From Pisaster brevispinus (taxonomy: Eukaryota > Echinodermata > Asteroidea > Forcipulatida > Asteriidae): a DNA stretch of 64,000 nt. The notes under the pieces were generated by a model. The model was not told the origin of the DNA and did not search any database. It was given only the letters and a program-made list of their open reading frames with translations. Location of the stretch: the NCBI GenBank assembly GCA_023634235.1, contig JAMKCF010000042.1, forward strand, positions 496,001-560,000, read 5' to 3'. Shown here piece by piece: positions 1-10,012 of this stretch. A program made the position numbers and the translations under genes. Positions within the stretch are counted from its first letter, which is position 1; the number at the start of each line of letters is the position of its first letter.

Positions 1-424
1 TTAAAAGACAGATTTGACAAAATAAAAAAATCCTTCTATTTCACTGAGAATTGTGTATTACTCTACACATTCAATTACTTGTAACATAAGCAACATTGTT
101 AAGTAGTTGGTAAATGAACTAAAAAAAACCCCAAAAACATAAAGAATTTGAAAAGAGTCACAAAGCAAATTGCAACAAAATACTTCTATTTCACTGAGAA
201 ATGTGTAGTACTCCATCACATTCACTTAAATGTAACGTAAGTGACATTGACCCGAGTAGCGATCCTGGCTCTCACCATAAAAACGATTCCTATTCAAATC
301 AACTCGTGATAAATGGATGCCCAGAGACACATAGAAATCCCCAAATTATAAGGGTTTGTAATCTGTTTTTTTATCTCAATTTCTTCTGAAATTATTTCAA
401 AAACATATGTATGATCAACCCTAC
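1..424. other. Intron or 3' region of SLC6, no exon recognised
   Basis: AT-rich sequence. A short duplicated phrase (CTTCTATTTCACTGAGAA) occurs near 32-49 and 183-200. I see no SLC6 C-terminal tail sequence on the minus strand. Confidence 0.5.
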
Positions 425-598
425 CTTGAGAACGGTGCTGCCATGAGCGTGTTTGATGAAAAAGAAGATCGCATAAACTGGGATTGGCACTATTGCAGCA
501 ACAACCATCAGCCAGCCCAGTGCCTCTCCAAACCCTGGGTATACATACGCCCCATAGGTCAGGTTTGCATACGTCAAACAGAAGAAGACAAAGATGAA
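425..598 (-). CDS. SLC6 exon 13: TM11 end and TM12 (last exon in window)
   Basis: Residues 525-582 complete TM11 ([20 protein letters not shown]), then LGWLM and TM12. The acceptor has a long pyrimidine tract. The exon ends at CTCAAG|gtaggg, so at least one more exon lies to the left. I see no convincing terminal exon in bases 1-424. Confidence 0.93.
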
Positions 599-3500
599 CT
601 GAAAAAAAGAAAAAAAAAACAATGTCGGAGGTCAGAATCCGATTAAAAGGAAAGATGATGGAAAGAGTCTATCAAATAAGTCGTTGTACTCGTTTGAAAA
701 AAAAAAAAAAAAAAAAAAACTAGTAAGGAAATAGACACTAGTAGTTTTAACTGGATGGAATTTTAGGTAAACATTTCTTGCACGAGACGACAAAAAAATT
801 TAACTTCGGGTCCCCACGTAAACACGCATGAAAGAAACGAGATCTCATTGAACGGGTCTTTTTCTGTACGAAGTTTCAAAAGAAGTCGCAAAACCGTTTC
901 ACTAAAGCAAATTGTATTTTTTTTCTTAAAAAACGGTCAAGACCGCAAGACCAATCATAACACTGATATGAAAAGCTTACATGACAGGTGCACGTTTCTC
1001 CAATGAAGAAATCATTGCAATGAAATGATTGGGTCTGTAAAACCAGTGCCTGTGTTTGTCCTTGCTAATAAAGACCAGTCTACACGCCCAAATATCCTGA
1101 TTGGAGGAACCAGATTGGATACGCGCTGGTGGCACGAGGCTGAAATGAAGACATTCTTATACTTACTCCGAGTACCAGTGGCGCCAAAAACATGAGACAG
1201 ATCTTCCAGTACCATCCAAGTCCTGATGGCACCATTACCTTCATATCCTTGTCAAACCTGTTGATACCTGTACCATGGTAGAAAAAGAGAGAGATTGAAA
1301 TGCAATACGCAACACCTATTGCTAAAACAGTCACCGCTTCAAGCTCTTCGAATAAACGTAACTTGGTAACATGTTTTGATTTAGCCAAATTGGCAATGTT
1401 TATTCGAAGTATAAAATCTAACAAAACGGAAGCTTGGCTCGAAAAAGTATACAATGACCTCCCGTGCAAGTGTGTTCACTTATTTATACTTGAACGACTA
1501 ATTCTGGTAATAGAGACCATTCATTTCTACACAATCATCGCCACACGAGCAGACGTGACTAACACTGTTTTTTGACACAATTTTGTTCTTGTAAAATTGT
1601 CTCAACAAATAATACGAAACACACAATCAGTTTGGTTTCAGAAACAAAGATATATGTGGAAACATTGAAAAATGTCAATTCAGGACTTGACCTGAATCGC
1701 TTTAACCTTTTGACCTTTGAGTGGAAGTAGGTCAGGTCTTGCAGCTGTTTGCGGTCACTATGGTCATTTTGGAGCAAGCTGTTTCTGGCCACTATGGTCT
1801 TTAAAATGGTTAAGCTACTCTCAGAAACAAATTAAAGACACATGATATCCTTTAGAAGATAATACTAACCATAAGCGTACGATATGACCACACACTCCAA
1901 CATAGCAATCAAGAGTAGAGAAAATCCAGCTGAATAGTTATCCATCAAAGTCAGCAAGTATATCCCGCCCTGAATACGATAAGAAAAAAAGATGTTATTG
2001 CAAAAGTAATAAAACAAGTTGAAAAGTTAACGAGGAATCACAGTCGGTATGATGTTATAATTTTCTAAAACTCCCGGGTCAAACTTGACCCGGATTCTGT
2101 GACCCGTGGGGGCCTGACCCCCATATCTGGATCAGAATTACAAGGGATCGGTGTCAAAATGACCCAGAAACGGGTCAAAATGACGCGCAATCTGGGTCAA
2201 TACCATTTTTTTCCTGATATGGGTCTGGCCCACTGGAGCTAGGAATCTAGGTCGGTTTTGACCGTGGAGCTTTTAGAGCTTAAAAGTAGTCTGGATGTGA
2301 AACAAATAGCACATCGGAAATGTTCAGCCTTTACTTTAAAAAGCATACATTTAACATTAATGAGAGTCACTCTAAGAAAAGTGTATTTTAGGTAAGAATT
2401 ATTTTACCCTACACCGACGAGTGGCAAGTACACATTTGGTGCTAGATATGGGACATGGCGTACCCCCCCCCCCCCAATTGTGTCTTCATTTTGCGCTTGG
2501 AATCTCAGGAAATCTTTACAGGATTTTAGAGGGTTGTACAAGGTGTTAAAATATGGGTACCATAGGTGGGGGAATACGCTCTGCCCCATATTGGGCAAGG
2601 TTAGTATGGCCTACTCGGTGGGTTTAGAGTCCTCGGTGGGGGAATCATCCAATGTGCTTCTTCGAACCCACGACCCCTGAATCCAAGGTGTCTTAACCAC
2701 CAGACCACGGAGTTGACCCAGTGACGAGAGTGTTCGAATCCTGGACGTTAATTTCTCATCTAAACAAAGACAATATTTGAATAGTTACCCGTGTTGTCAT
2801 CGGCAGACCGAGAAGGAAGAATGTGACACACACGATGAGAGTGATCAACGTCTTCCACTTGACGATGTTCTTGAAGTAATCTTTCAGCTCGTCAGTCACG
2901 GCTGTGATCAGAGTTTCTGTCATCACAAACTGCAATCAAAACAAAACAAAGTCTTGAAATCAAAGCTCCGGACTTGACTTTGATGTATAAACGTAGATGC
3001 GGAAAAAGTATCGGCATGCATTTGTCACGTGACCTCGTGAGCCTCAGGATAAGATCACTTACCAAAGGTTATTTAGATTACTGTTAATCTGCTTCTACAT
3101 TTTGTTTTAATGGAAATCACCAAACAAATTAATTTTGAGGTAAGTATTTTAATTTTGTTTGTTCGGAAGCATTTCGCTCGGAGGGAACACGAGAGGGCGA
3201 CAAACTCACCTGACTGTCCAGACCCAGCGTAAAGAGCATGAAGAAGAACAAGATCGACCAAAGAGGAGCAATGGGCATCCGAGCTAAGGCTTCTGGGTAA
3301 GCCACAAACGCAAGACCAGGGCCTGTCACATAAAATAAAAAAAATCACGTTAAGTAGTACAGAGTATGGTTTGAAAGACGGTGCCATGATCATAGGAAGC
3401 AATAGCAAAGAATGAATGGCATAAAGTGATTGTATGGAATGGTTTAACATATAAAAGATGGAAGCTGACTGGAAACCATGCTGACCTAACTGGAAACCAG

Positions 3501-6500
3501 TTGACCCCACTTGAAACCTGCTGACCCACACTGGTAACCATGCGGACCCAACTGGAAACCAGCTGACCCAACTGAAAACCAAGCTGACCCAACTGGAAAT
3601 GAGCTGACTAGACTTAAATCTATGCTGACCCAAACTGGTAACTAAGCTGATCCTTTTGGAAACCAGCGCACCCCAAACTGGTAACCATGCTGACCCATCA
3701 GGAATCCAGCTGACCCAACCTGACATGATAATTAAGATTACCTGAATCGGCAACTGTTTCAACCGGCAATCCGGAATCATGAGCCATGAAGCCAATAACG
3801 GAAAAGATGACAAATCCGGCAAACACGCTGGTGCCACAGTTGGTTAAGGCGATGATGATACCGTCACTGTTAAAAAAAAATCCAACTTGGGTAAGAGGGA
3901 AAACTATGATGTCGACAAAAGAGAAAACGACTTTAGAGTTTCAAGCCAATCAACAAAAATGGCAATGTACCACAACTCTTGGTATAAGAGTTCGATAAAA
4001 CAATAAATGTGACTGAGACTACTTTTTAAAAAAGAAGAAAAAGAAGAAGAAAAAATATAAACATATACTTGACGAATTACCGTTTGAAGTTATTGTCGAA
4101 TTTGTTGTAGCTGGCCAAGGTGTGAAGACCACCCCAGGCTGGGCCAAGTGAGTAGAAGATCTGTACAGCAGCATCCTTCCAAACCTGCCAGAAAATTTAA
4201 CCATTCACAGTTTTTCAATAGTGAAATAATGAAAAGAAAACCCAAGTAGAAATTTTAAGGGATATCTGAATAATTTTTTTTTAACAGTGACAAAATGAAC
4301 CACTAAATTCAGGCATATTTGAAATAATTCAAACTTTGTTGTCATTATTTTCCAGTGTTAAGTGATCGCTTAAACAAAAAGAAAGAAAAAAGAGAGATAA
4401 TGTACTGAAATAGGCCCAAAGGTCATAATAAGATAACAGAAAAGACCTAACTCTACAACAATATTCATTGGCAACTAAAATAATCAGTGATTGATTTGTT
4501 AATTTTTGGAGAAAATATCTGAAGAATTGTTGTTCACACCTTAGCATTAAGGAGTTTGTCAAATTCAGGCTTGATATAAAAGATGACCCCTTGCAGTGAC
4601 CCCGGAAGAGTGGCTCCTCTAATCAGCAAAATCAATAGAACAATGTATGGGAAGGTCGCTGTGAAGTACACCACCTATGCAAGAAGAAATAATAATTAGA
4701 CCTTTTAAAAACTTGGATTTCATGTATTATTCACAAACTCGTGTTTATGTTCAGTTGGTGTGTTAATACGTTGATTGACTCAGCTCAGAGTGAGGCGAGA
4801 TTTCAGAATGATTCGCATTGATTTAAAAAAAAAGGGTTTAGGGAAATAAATGTCAACAAAGTTTTGGCCTAATTTGTTTTTATCAAAACAACACATTGAA
4901 TGCCACCAGGGTGTCCGACCTGGTTCCTCCAATCAGGATGTTTGAGCATGGAGCAATGCTTTCTGCTGCTTCTCACCCATACACTCTTGCTTTGCCGAGA
5001 TGTAGAACACAGAGCCATTCGCACTGCATCTCTTTGGAACTCCATGCCTGGTGCATGTTTCCTTCCATCTTATATGCTAGACTGTTTTGAGAGGAATATC
5101 AATTCATACATTCAGCTCCCCTGTGTTGTTTTCATCCTAGATATTTTCTTCTTGTGGCCCCTTATTACCAAAAGTGGGGTGTATGTTTATTTCCTACAGG
5201 GGGGTCCAACTAGAGTAATTATGGGGGTGGGCGGTCACTTGCAAAGGTGCCTAGTGGTGGCTGTAGAGGTTGTAAGGGGGGGGGGCTTTAGGGTGTGTGT
5301 TTACCTTTCCTGATGATTTGACTCCTCTGACGATGCAAAGGAACACTACAACCCAAGCAAGTAGCAGGCACAGCGCCATCTGCCATCGGATTGGACCCAT
5401 GTCTTCGAGCCCCTCGCTTCGATCCAGCACATAGTTGCTGCAAATAAAAACACACAGCTGCCAGTTGAATGTCAATTCATCAAGTTTGTACTGCTATAGC
5501 AAAAGAAAGAATGATCCAACGAAAACAAAGAAAAAAAACCCAGGAACAAAAACAAACAAACAAACAAACAAACAAACACCCCAACACCCCAACACCCCAA
5601 CAAACACCCCAACAAACACCCCAACAAACAAACAAACAAACAAACACCGCCCCAAAAAACCCTAAAAAACAACAACAACCAACCAACCAAACAAACAAAC
5701 ACAACAACACGGTTTTGACTTTTAGGGTGTAGTTTTGTTGGTCTTATAATCCGTGTTCGCTTTGTATAAAAACGGCTTTTACTTTCATTACGATCTTGTC
5801 AAACTCCAAAAATATTGTTAGGAAATTTGCATTTGGTGCTCGATATGGGCATAGTGTACCTCCCAATTGTGTCTTTATTGTGTGCTTGGAATACCAAGAA
5901 TTGTTTTGAGGTTTTTAAGGGGGGGGGGCACGTTTGTACAAGAGAATGATAGTGTTTAAGTATGGGGGGGTCGATACCCTCTGTCGTTTATTGGACAAGG
6001 TATATATAGGAAATTTACTTACTCCCAAAACTCCAACGCTGGTCTGGTGGACGTGTTGAGATACCCATTAAATGTGCCGTTGGTAACATTTGATTTACCT
6101 GAGACAACAATACAGTCATCCGTATTCCATGACCTGTTGCAATCACTCCAAGGTAGTACGCTGGTGAAGGATGCGAAAAGGTAGAAGAGCGTGTAGGAGA
6201 TGACCACGTTGTAGTAGATGGCAACTAGGGCTGTAATGATGCACATCGCATACCCCAAACCTAAAGACACAATTGAGAAAATTGGAAAAGGCTGGGGGGT
6301 AAAAAATCTCTAAAATAAAAACACTAATTATATCTGGAGTAACCCCGATAATTTGTAGGTTCCACTCTGTATTCCCAGTAAGCCAAACAGGTTTGATTGG
6401 CGGGGTGGGGTGCTGGAAAGCTAGAGCGGGCTTTCAGCAAGGCACGTGGTAGCCTGCTAAAATAATAGATCTTAGATAAAATGGTCCAGTCTAGGATATC

Positions 6501-9342
6501 ATGGACTTTGACTCTCCATGATATTGCACTTTGGAGAAAAGGGTGGGGGCGAAAAAAACCCCCAAACGTACCATGACTTACTGCTACCATCGTTCGCATA
6601 TAGATGCTAATAGGGATAGTACATTAACGAGCTACATACGGCTATTTCATCACAGATTTTTTAGAGGAACGATAAACGGTTCATAGTTTGGGATTATGTT
6701 TTTTTGGTAATTTATTGCGGTAATCAAAATACGAAACCGCGGGGTACTTCAAGTGTTACTTCCCTGCGTTTGTCAGCATTTCAGCATGAACATATTTCTC
6801 AGGTGGGTTGGTTTTGGATAATAATTTCACAATCAGATTGCTACTAGTTATGATTTTGTTTCGATAGTAACCAACACTTATTGGGGTTTAAAAATACAAA
6901 CAGTTTAAAACTGAGCTCCCTGCTCGACCAATAACCCGGAAAGTTTTAGAGTGCTCAAGAGAGAGTCTTCATTTCCACATTTTATAATGGGGGGCCTTTA
7001 TGAGCGGGCCCAGACCCTAAGACGTGGGAGGCTTCGTGACACACATTCCTACACTCCCCTATGTTCAATGAAAGACATTTTTCATTGTCATTAAAATGGC
7101 ACAAATAAGCATGGAGGTAAGTAACTTGGAGAGAATCACAAAGCGTCCACAAAAAGCTAATCCCCTACTTTCATTTTTTTTCCATTTTCATGAATGGCAT
7201 GCACAAACAAGTAACACAAAAAGTTTCCACTGCTTCCGCCTATTAAAAGCTAATCACGAAGAGCTCTGAATGCAGGGTATTGTCATTTCGAAAGTGTTTT
7301 TCCTGGGTCCCTGGAGCGGGCCGAGTATTGTGTGAACATCCGCATTGACAATTAACAAAAATATACCCCAAAAATTATTTCACTCTGGTACAATTAAATC
7401 TAAATGTGTAAAATCTTTCAGCACGGACTCACGTCACATGCATTCACGAATCATATTAAGGGCGTGTTAAAGATTTGGTGCTTTGGACAATAAAAAACAT
7501 TTGTTTAAAACGAAATGAATATGGTTGGAAAGATCACACTTTAAAAGTCACAATGATTCACATAGTTACCCCTTGGAACTGTGTGGTTTTTGTGTGATTC
7601 CGTGATAGAGCACTATTCGCTATTTGTAGAACCGCATTTTTTGACTCCACAGTATAGCGGACCGTACGTTTCGCTGGTTGTATGCACATTTTTCTTTTTA
7701 ATCACAACCCACAAATTGCAACACACTGTAGGTGTTTTTTGCATGAACAAATCTTTAAGAGGATAATGAGTAATTCCAAAGAGCAACATATTGTGAAAGA
7801 TTTGAAGGCCGTCACCCCTTTATTTTGTCAGCTGTACAATTCATGTCCAAGCCTTGGGCTGAAAGTCTACTTTAATTTCAATGACGTAATCATTGTCAAT
7901 GACCGTTTTATACCTTTGAAGACAGGTGAGATGGTCCAAATAGTAATGCAGCCTCTGCTTGCAAACTGACCAAAGCCCAACTCCATCACGAACATCGGGA
8001 GTCCAGCAACCACCAACATGATGCAGTAGGGTATCAGGAATGCACCTGGCGAGAAAAAAACCCCCACCTGTTTTACAATACCACTCACTAAAACAATCTC
8101 GTAAGGCTTTGAGATGTGCCCTCTTTATTCATATCAAAAGTTGACACAAATTCTGTTTAGAGGAAGAGCAGGTTAGTTTTCGTCATTACATCCTTGCCAA
8201 GCTCACACCAGAACTTCTCAATTACAAATATTCTTACACACTTTATACATACAGGCAAAATTATTTAATTTCCATTGTTTGAATGATGTGAAATTTCTGA
8301 ACTTACCTCCACCGTTGATGTAACACAGATACGGGAATCGCCACACATTACCAAGGCCTACAGCAAACCCGATGCAGGACAGCATGAAGTCGAACTTATT
8401 ACCCCAGTTGCCTCTGGCAATCTCTTCGTCGTCCTCCTCTTCTCCCTTCGTAAGATTGACCTTAGATGACATCTGAGAGGGCAATTCAGAATGACCTCCT
8501 TTGTCCACTGAAGCCACCCGTACCTAGAGTAAAGTTGGGAGAATTGGTATAAAAAGCAATGCAAACAAAGAACAAAAAAATCGAACAAATAAAGACATTT
8601 AAAAATTGCTTAAAAAACAGTCTGATTTAGTAATCGTACCATAGTTCGCAGTTCTTTTACAGCGCGTTATCACATGGGCGTATATTCAAAGCACACTCAT
8701 TATTTTACGAGTGTACCGGCTAGACCTATGTTTGAATTGTTAATTTCAAGGTTTCTATTTATGTTACGGTTGGGCTCTGTGGGTGTAAGACTTACTTTTT
8801 CCCCATTATATACATATTTTTTGAGTTTTTTTTCTTCAAATGTGACGTATGTGTCACATGGGGCTCGTCGGGGTGCATCCAACACACGCAAGACCCTCGG
8901 CCGTACGTCACAGAAAGACGAGACATAAGTGCCTTGTACAATGACACAAGTGCCTTGGCTTGGAACCGAACCCATATTCTGACAACACAAGAACTTAGGT
9001 TTTTTCCACACCCTCGCAGAGCAATCAGAATAAAAAATGAAACAAAATGATGATAACAATAAAATTACTAACAGTGTTCCCTTTTCGATATACCGTAATA
9101 GTCAAGATTTTACTGACCAACAATTACGCTCTAAAATCTCACTGGATTAAACAGCATTTGCCATTTCAACGTGCCCTCATTGGTCAATTATAACGAATTG
9201 CCAGTTACAAACTTGTCAAATACAAAAGAAGATAATTATGAATTAAGATTGTGAGGCAAAAATGATCAAGATTTTAGTGGGTGTTCGTTAGAAACTGAAG
9301 TAACTTTACCGCTTCAATATCTTTGTCTCCTCCGTCAGGCAT
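425..9342 (-). CDS. SLC6A5/SLC6A9-like: Gene span: SLC6 Na+/Cl- dependent transporter, glycine-transporter-like (13 coding exons, 3' end off window)
   Basis: This is a plasma-membrane symporter of the neurotransmitter:sodium symporter family, which imports a small amino-acid-type transmitter with Na+ and Cl-. Joining 13 exons in phase gives 582 residues without a stop. TM1 carries [16 protein letters not shown] (about residues 63-78), the Na+/substrate-site signature. The large extracellular loop after TM3 has a Cys pair (168, 177) and four N-glycosylation sequons (N169, N185, N188, N196). TM6 has SLGPAWGGL (308-316), TM7 has [10 protein letters not shown] (340-349; chloride-site region) and TM8 has LGLDSQF. 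The [13 protein letters not shown] stretch and the Trp-Gly-Gly of TM6 resemble glycine transporters more than GABA or monoamine carriers. TM12 ends at the last visible exon, which closes with a donor site, so the cytoplasmic tail is outside the window. SLC6 membership is near certain. Glycine specificity is inferred from motifs, and a proline or orphan SLC6 role is possible. Confidence 0.93.
948..1135. repeat. Dispersed repeat, shared with 25206-25320 and 4893-4935
   Basis: Bases 948-1090 match 25206-25320 (shared ACCAATCATAACAC.GATATG, AAAAGCTTA, CCAATGA and CCAGTGCC). Bases 1108-1130 (CCTGATTGGAGGAACCAG) recur in reverse complement near 4915-4935. It lies in the SLC6 intron. Confidence 0.7.
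1167..1267 (-). CDS. SLC6 exon 12: loop and TM11 start
   Basis: Residues 491-524 include [12 protein letters not shown] and [19 protein letters not shown], the usual loop and start of TM11. Phase 0 donor gtaagt. Confidence 0.93.
1870..1969 (-). CDS. SLC6 exon 11: TM10
   Basis: Residues 458-491 read [20 protein letters not shown] then a TM10 ending in ISYAYG, standard for the family. The donor is gttagt, phase 1. Confidence 0.94.
2063..2280. mobile_element. GGGTCA-family MITE copy 1
   Basis: The copy starts TTCTAAAACTCCCGGGTCAA and ends GGAGCTTTTAGAG, an imperfect terminal inverted repeat. The body is many GGGTCA/TGACCC boxes in both orientations. Related copies are at 24099, 34573, 47391 and 51806. 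Confidence 0.7.
2437..2602 (+). repeat. Dispersed repeat (GGTGCTAGATATGGG family) copy 1
   Basis: This matches 5832-6003 over about 165 bases, with shared segments GTGCT.GATATGGG, CAATTGTGTCTT.ATT and TTGGACAAGG/TTGGGCAAGG, and a variable C or G run inside. A shorter reverse copy is near 9905-10012. Confidence 0.7.
2655..2718 (-). repeat. tRNA-derived SINE head
   Basis: On the minus strand it reads CCGTGGTCTGGTGGTTAAGA (A-box-like), then GGTCGTGGGTTCGAA (B-box-like), with tRNA-like spacing. There is no full cloverleaf, so it is a SINE remnant rather than a working tRNA gene. Confidence 0.6.
2789..2929 (-). CDS. SLC6 exon 10: TM8 end and TM9
   Basis: Residues 411-457 begin [15 protein letters not shown] and run through hydrophobic TM9 to LGLPMTTR. 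Forty-seven codons, phase 0 at both ends. Confidence 0.94.
3210..3322 (-). CDS. SLC6 exon 9: TM8
   Basis: Residues 373-410 include [17 protein letters not shown] and the TM8 motif LFTLGLDSQ, which carries the sodium-site Asp and Ser. It ends in phase 0 at gtgagt. Confidence 0.95.
3468..3728. repeat. Degenerate minisatellite in SLC6 intron
   Basis: About eleven diverged units of roughly 20-25 bases built on CTGACCCAACTGGAAACCA. It lies in the intron between the TM7 and TM8 exons. It opens long artefactual reading frames on the minus strand. Confidence 0.85.
3742..3866 (-). CDS. SLC6 exon 8: TM7
   Basis: Residues 331-373 include [20 protein letters not shown], which covers the chloride-binding Asn/Ser region of TM7, then a short extracellular segment. 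The acceptor is ttaacag and the donor is gtaatc, phase 1. Confidence 0.95.
4081..4184 (-). CDS. SLC6 exon 7: TM6 substrate-site segment
   Basis: Residues 297-331 read [20 protein letters not shown] then ASYNKFDNN. This is the unwound TM6 with the Trp-Gly-Gly-Leu typical of glycine carriers. The donor CG|gtaatt splits an Arg codon (phase 2). Confidence 0.95.
4540..4674 (-). CDS. SLC6 exon 6: TM5
   Basis: Residues 252-296 begin [20 protein letters not shown], the canonical SLC6 TM5, followed by LPGSLQG and a loop ending at LLNAK. Exactly 45 codons, phase 0 to 0. Confidence 0.95.
4893..5110 (+). mobile_element. Non-LTR retrotransposon (LINE) C-terminal remnant
   Basis: Frames on the plus strand give [20 protein letters not shown] and then FERNI. 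This resembles the R..S...WN.LP...FK tail common at the end of CR1/Jockey-type reverse transcriptase proteins. It is short and fragmentary, in an SLC6 intron. Confidence 0.45.
5305..5437 (-). CDS. SLC6 exon 5: end of extracellular loop 2, TM4
   Basis: Residues 207-251 read as the post-loop NYVLDRSEG segment, then hydrophobic TM4 ([19 protein letters not shown]) and the conserved VKSSGK before a phase-0 donor. Confidence 0.95.
5543..5703. repeat. CAAA / CCCCAACA compound microsatellite
   Basis: Runs of CAAA are interrupted by a small array of ACCCC-AACA units in an SLC6 intron. All overlapping reading frames are low-complexity artefacts. Confidence 0.95.
5832..6003 (+). repeat. Dispersed repeat (GGTGCTAGATATGGG family) copy 2
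   Basis: Same family and orientation as 2437-2602, ending 20 bases short of an SLC6 exon. Confidence 0.7.
6023..6260 (-). CDS. SLC6 exon 4: TM3 and glycosylated extracellular loop 2
   Basis: Residues 128-207 contain TM3 ([19 protein letters not shown]) and a loop with Cys168/Cys177 and sequons NRS, NVT, NGT and NTS. The TM3-to-loop sequence matches glycine-transporter style ([11 protein letters not shown]). The donor is GGGA|gtaagt, phase 2. Confidence 0.95.
6261..7913. other. SLC6 intron 3; includes a dispersed repeat at 7468-7730
   Basis: No exon is recognised. Bases 7468-7730 match 44888-45140 in order (GGATTTGG/AGATTTGG, GTGGTTGGAAAGAT, TGTGTGGTTTT, GTAGAACC, GACTCCACA), so they form a dispersed element. 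Confidence 0.6.
7914..8045 (-). CDS. SLC6 exon 3: TM2
   Basis: Residues 84-128 include [17 protein letters not shown] and [12 protein letters not shown], which are typical of SLC6 TM2 and intracellular loop 1. It runs from a ctcgccag acceptor to AAAG|gtataa, phase 1. Confidence 0.95.
8307..8523 (-). CDS. SLC6 exon 2: N-terminal tail and TM1
   Basis: This exon gives residues 12-84. It has an acidic cytoplasmic stretch (EEEDDEE), then NWGNKFDF and the TM1 signature [16 protein letters not shown], ending in NGG(G). The acceptor is ctctag and the donor is gtaagt (8306-8301), phase 1. The next exon restores the family motif NGGGAFLIPY. Confidence 0.95.
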
Positions 9343-9364
9343 CTTTAATCTTTAAATTCCGCTC
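9310..9364 (-). CDS. SLC6 exon with start codon (coding 9310-9342; 5'UTR 9343-9364)
   Basis: ATG at 9342-9340 begins [11 protein letters not shown] (residues 1-11) and ends at GCG|gtaaag in phase 0. A TTTTATTAG acceptor lies 22 bases upstream of the ATG. I chose this start because it is the only in-frame ATG ahead of the next exon and is joined by good splice sites. Confidence 0.75.
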
Positions 9365-9566
9365 CTAATAAAAGTGAAATTATGGCGGTTAAAAGGGGGT
9401 TTAGATTCAAAGGATAAATGTACATAAATGTTAAATTCACTTTTGTTCCGATTTTTCATACCAACAGAGATTTGACTGGACAGTATGGATATAGAGTCTC
9501 CCGTAAACAACACTAACGGTTTTAGTGGTAAAGCTGGTCCGAACAAGACTCGCTGCCTACAGAGGG

Positions 9567-9820
9567 TCTGCTTCGTTTAAAAAAAGGTGGATTTTACAAA
9601 CTATAACGAAAAGTGTCAACTGAATTTTATCTAAATTAATCAATTTACTAAAATTCTCAAGACCAAGTTCCATTATCGTGAAAGTCGAACTAGTCTGCTT
9701 CGTTTAAAAAAAGGTGGATTTTACAAACTATAACGAAAAGTGTCAACTGAATTTTATCTAAATTAATCAATTTACTTAAATTCTCAAGACCAAGTTCCAT
9801 TATCGTGAAAGTCAAACTAG
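9567..9820. repeat. Perfect-register 127-bp tandem duplication (2 copies)
   Basis: Bases 9567-9693 are repeated at 9694-9820 with about two substitutions (ACTAAAATT/ACTTAAATT and GTCGAAC/GTCAAAC). It lies in the candidate first intron of SLC6, just upstream of the ATG exon. Confidence 0.95.
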
Positions 9821-9904
9821 GAGCATACGGGCCAATTTTGAGAACATAAGGCCTAATTTCCAAGACCCGCTTTGCCTATGCTCCCAGAAATTGTATATTT
9901 TTTC

Positions 9905-10012
9905 CTCTTGTACAGAAGTACCCCCCTAAAATCCTCTAAAGAATTCATGGATTACAAGCATATACAATGAAAACACAATGGGGGGGGGGGTAATACAATC
10001 CAATACTGAGCA
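9905..10012 (-). repeat. Dispersed repeat (GGTGCTAGATATGGG family), partial reverse copy
   Basis: TAAAATCCTCTAAAGAATTC and GAAAACACAATGGGGG resemble the reverse complement of the core of 2437-2602. Confidence 0.5.

Noticed and set aside
3073..3837. 254-codon open frame on the minus strand
   Set aside because: It reads through the intron minisatellite and into SLC6 exon 8 in a wrong frame. The real exons here are 3210-3322 and 3742-3866.
4893..4960. Possible SLC6 exon or separate gene
   Set aside because: The phrase recurs in reverse at about 1108-1130 and reads like a LINE tail, so it is repeat-derived.
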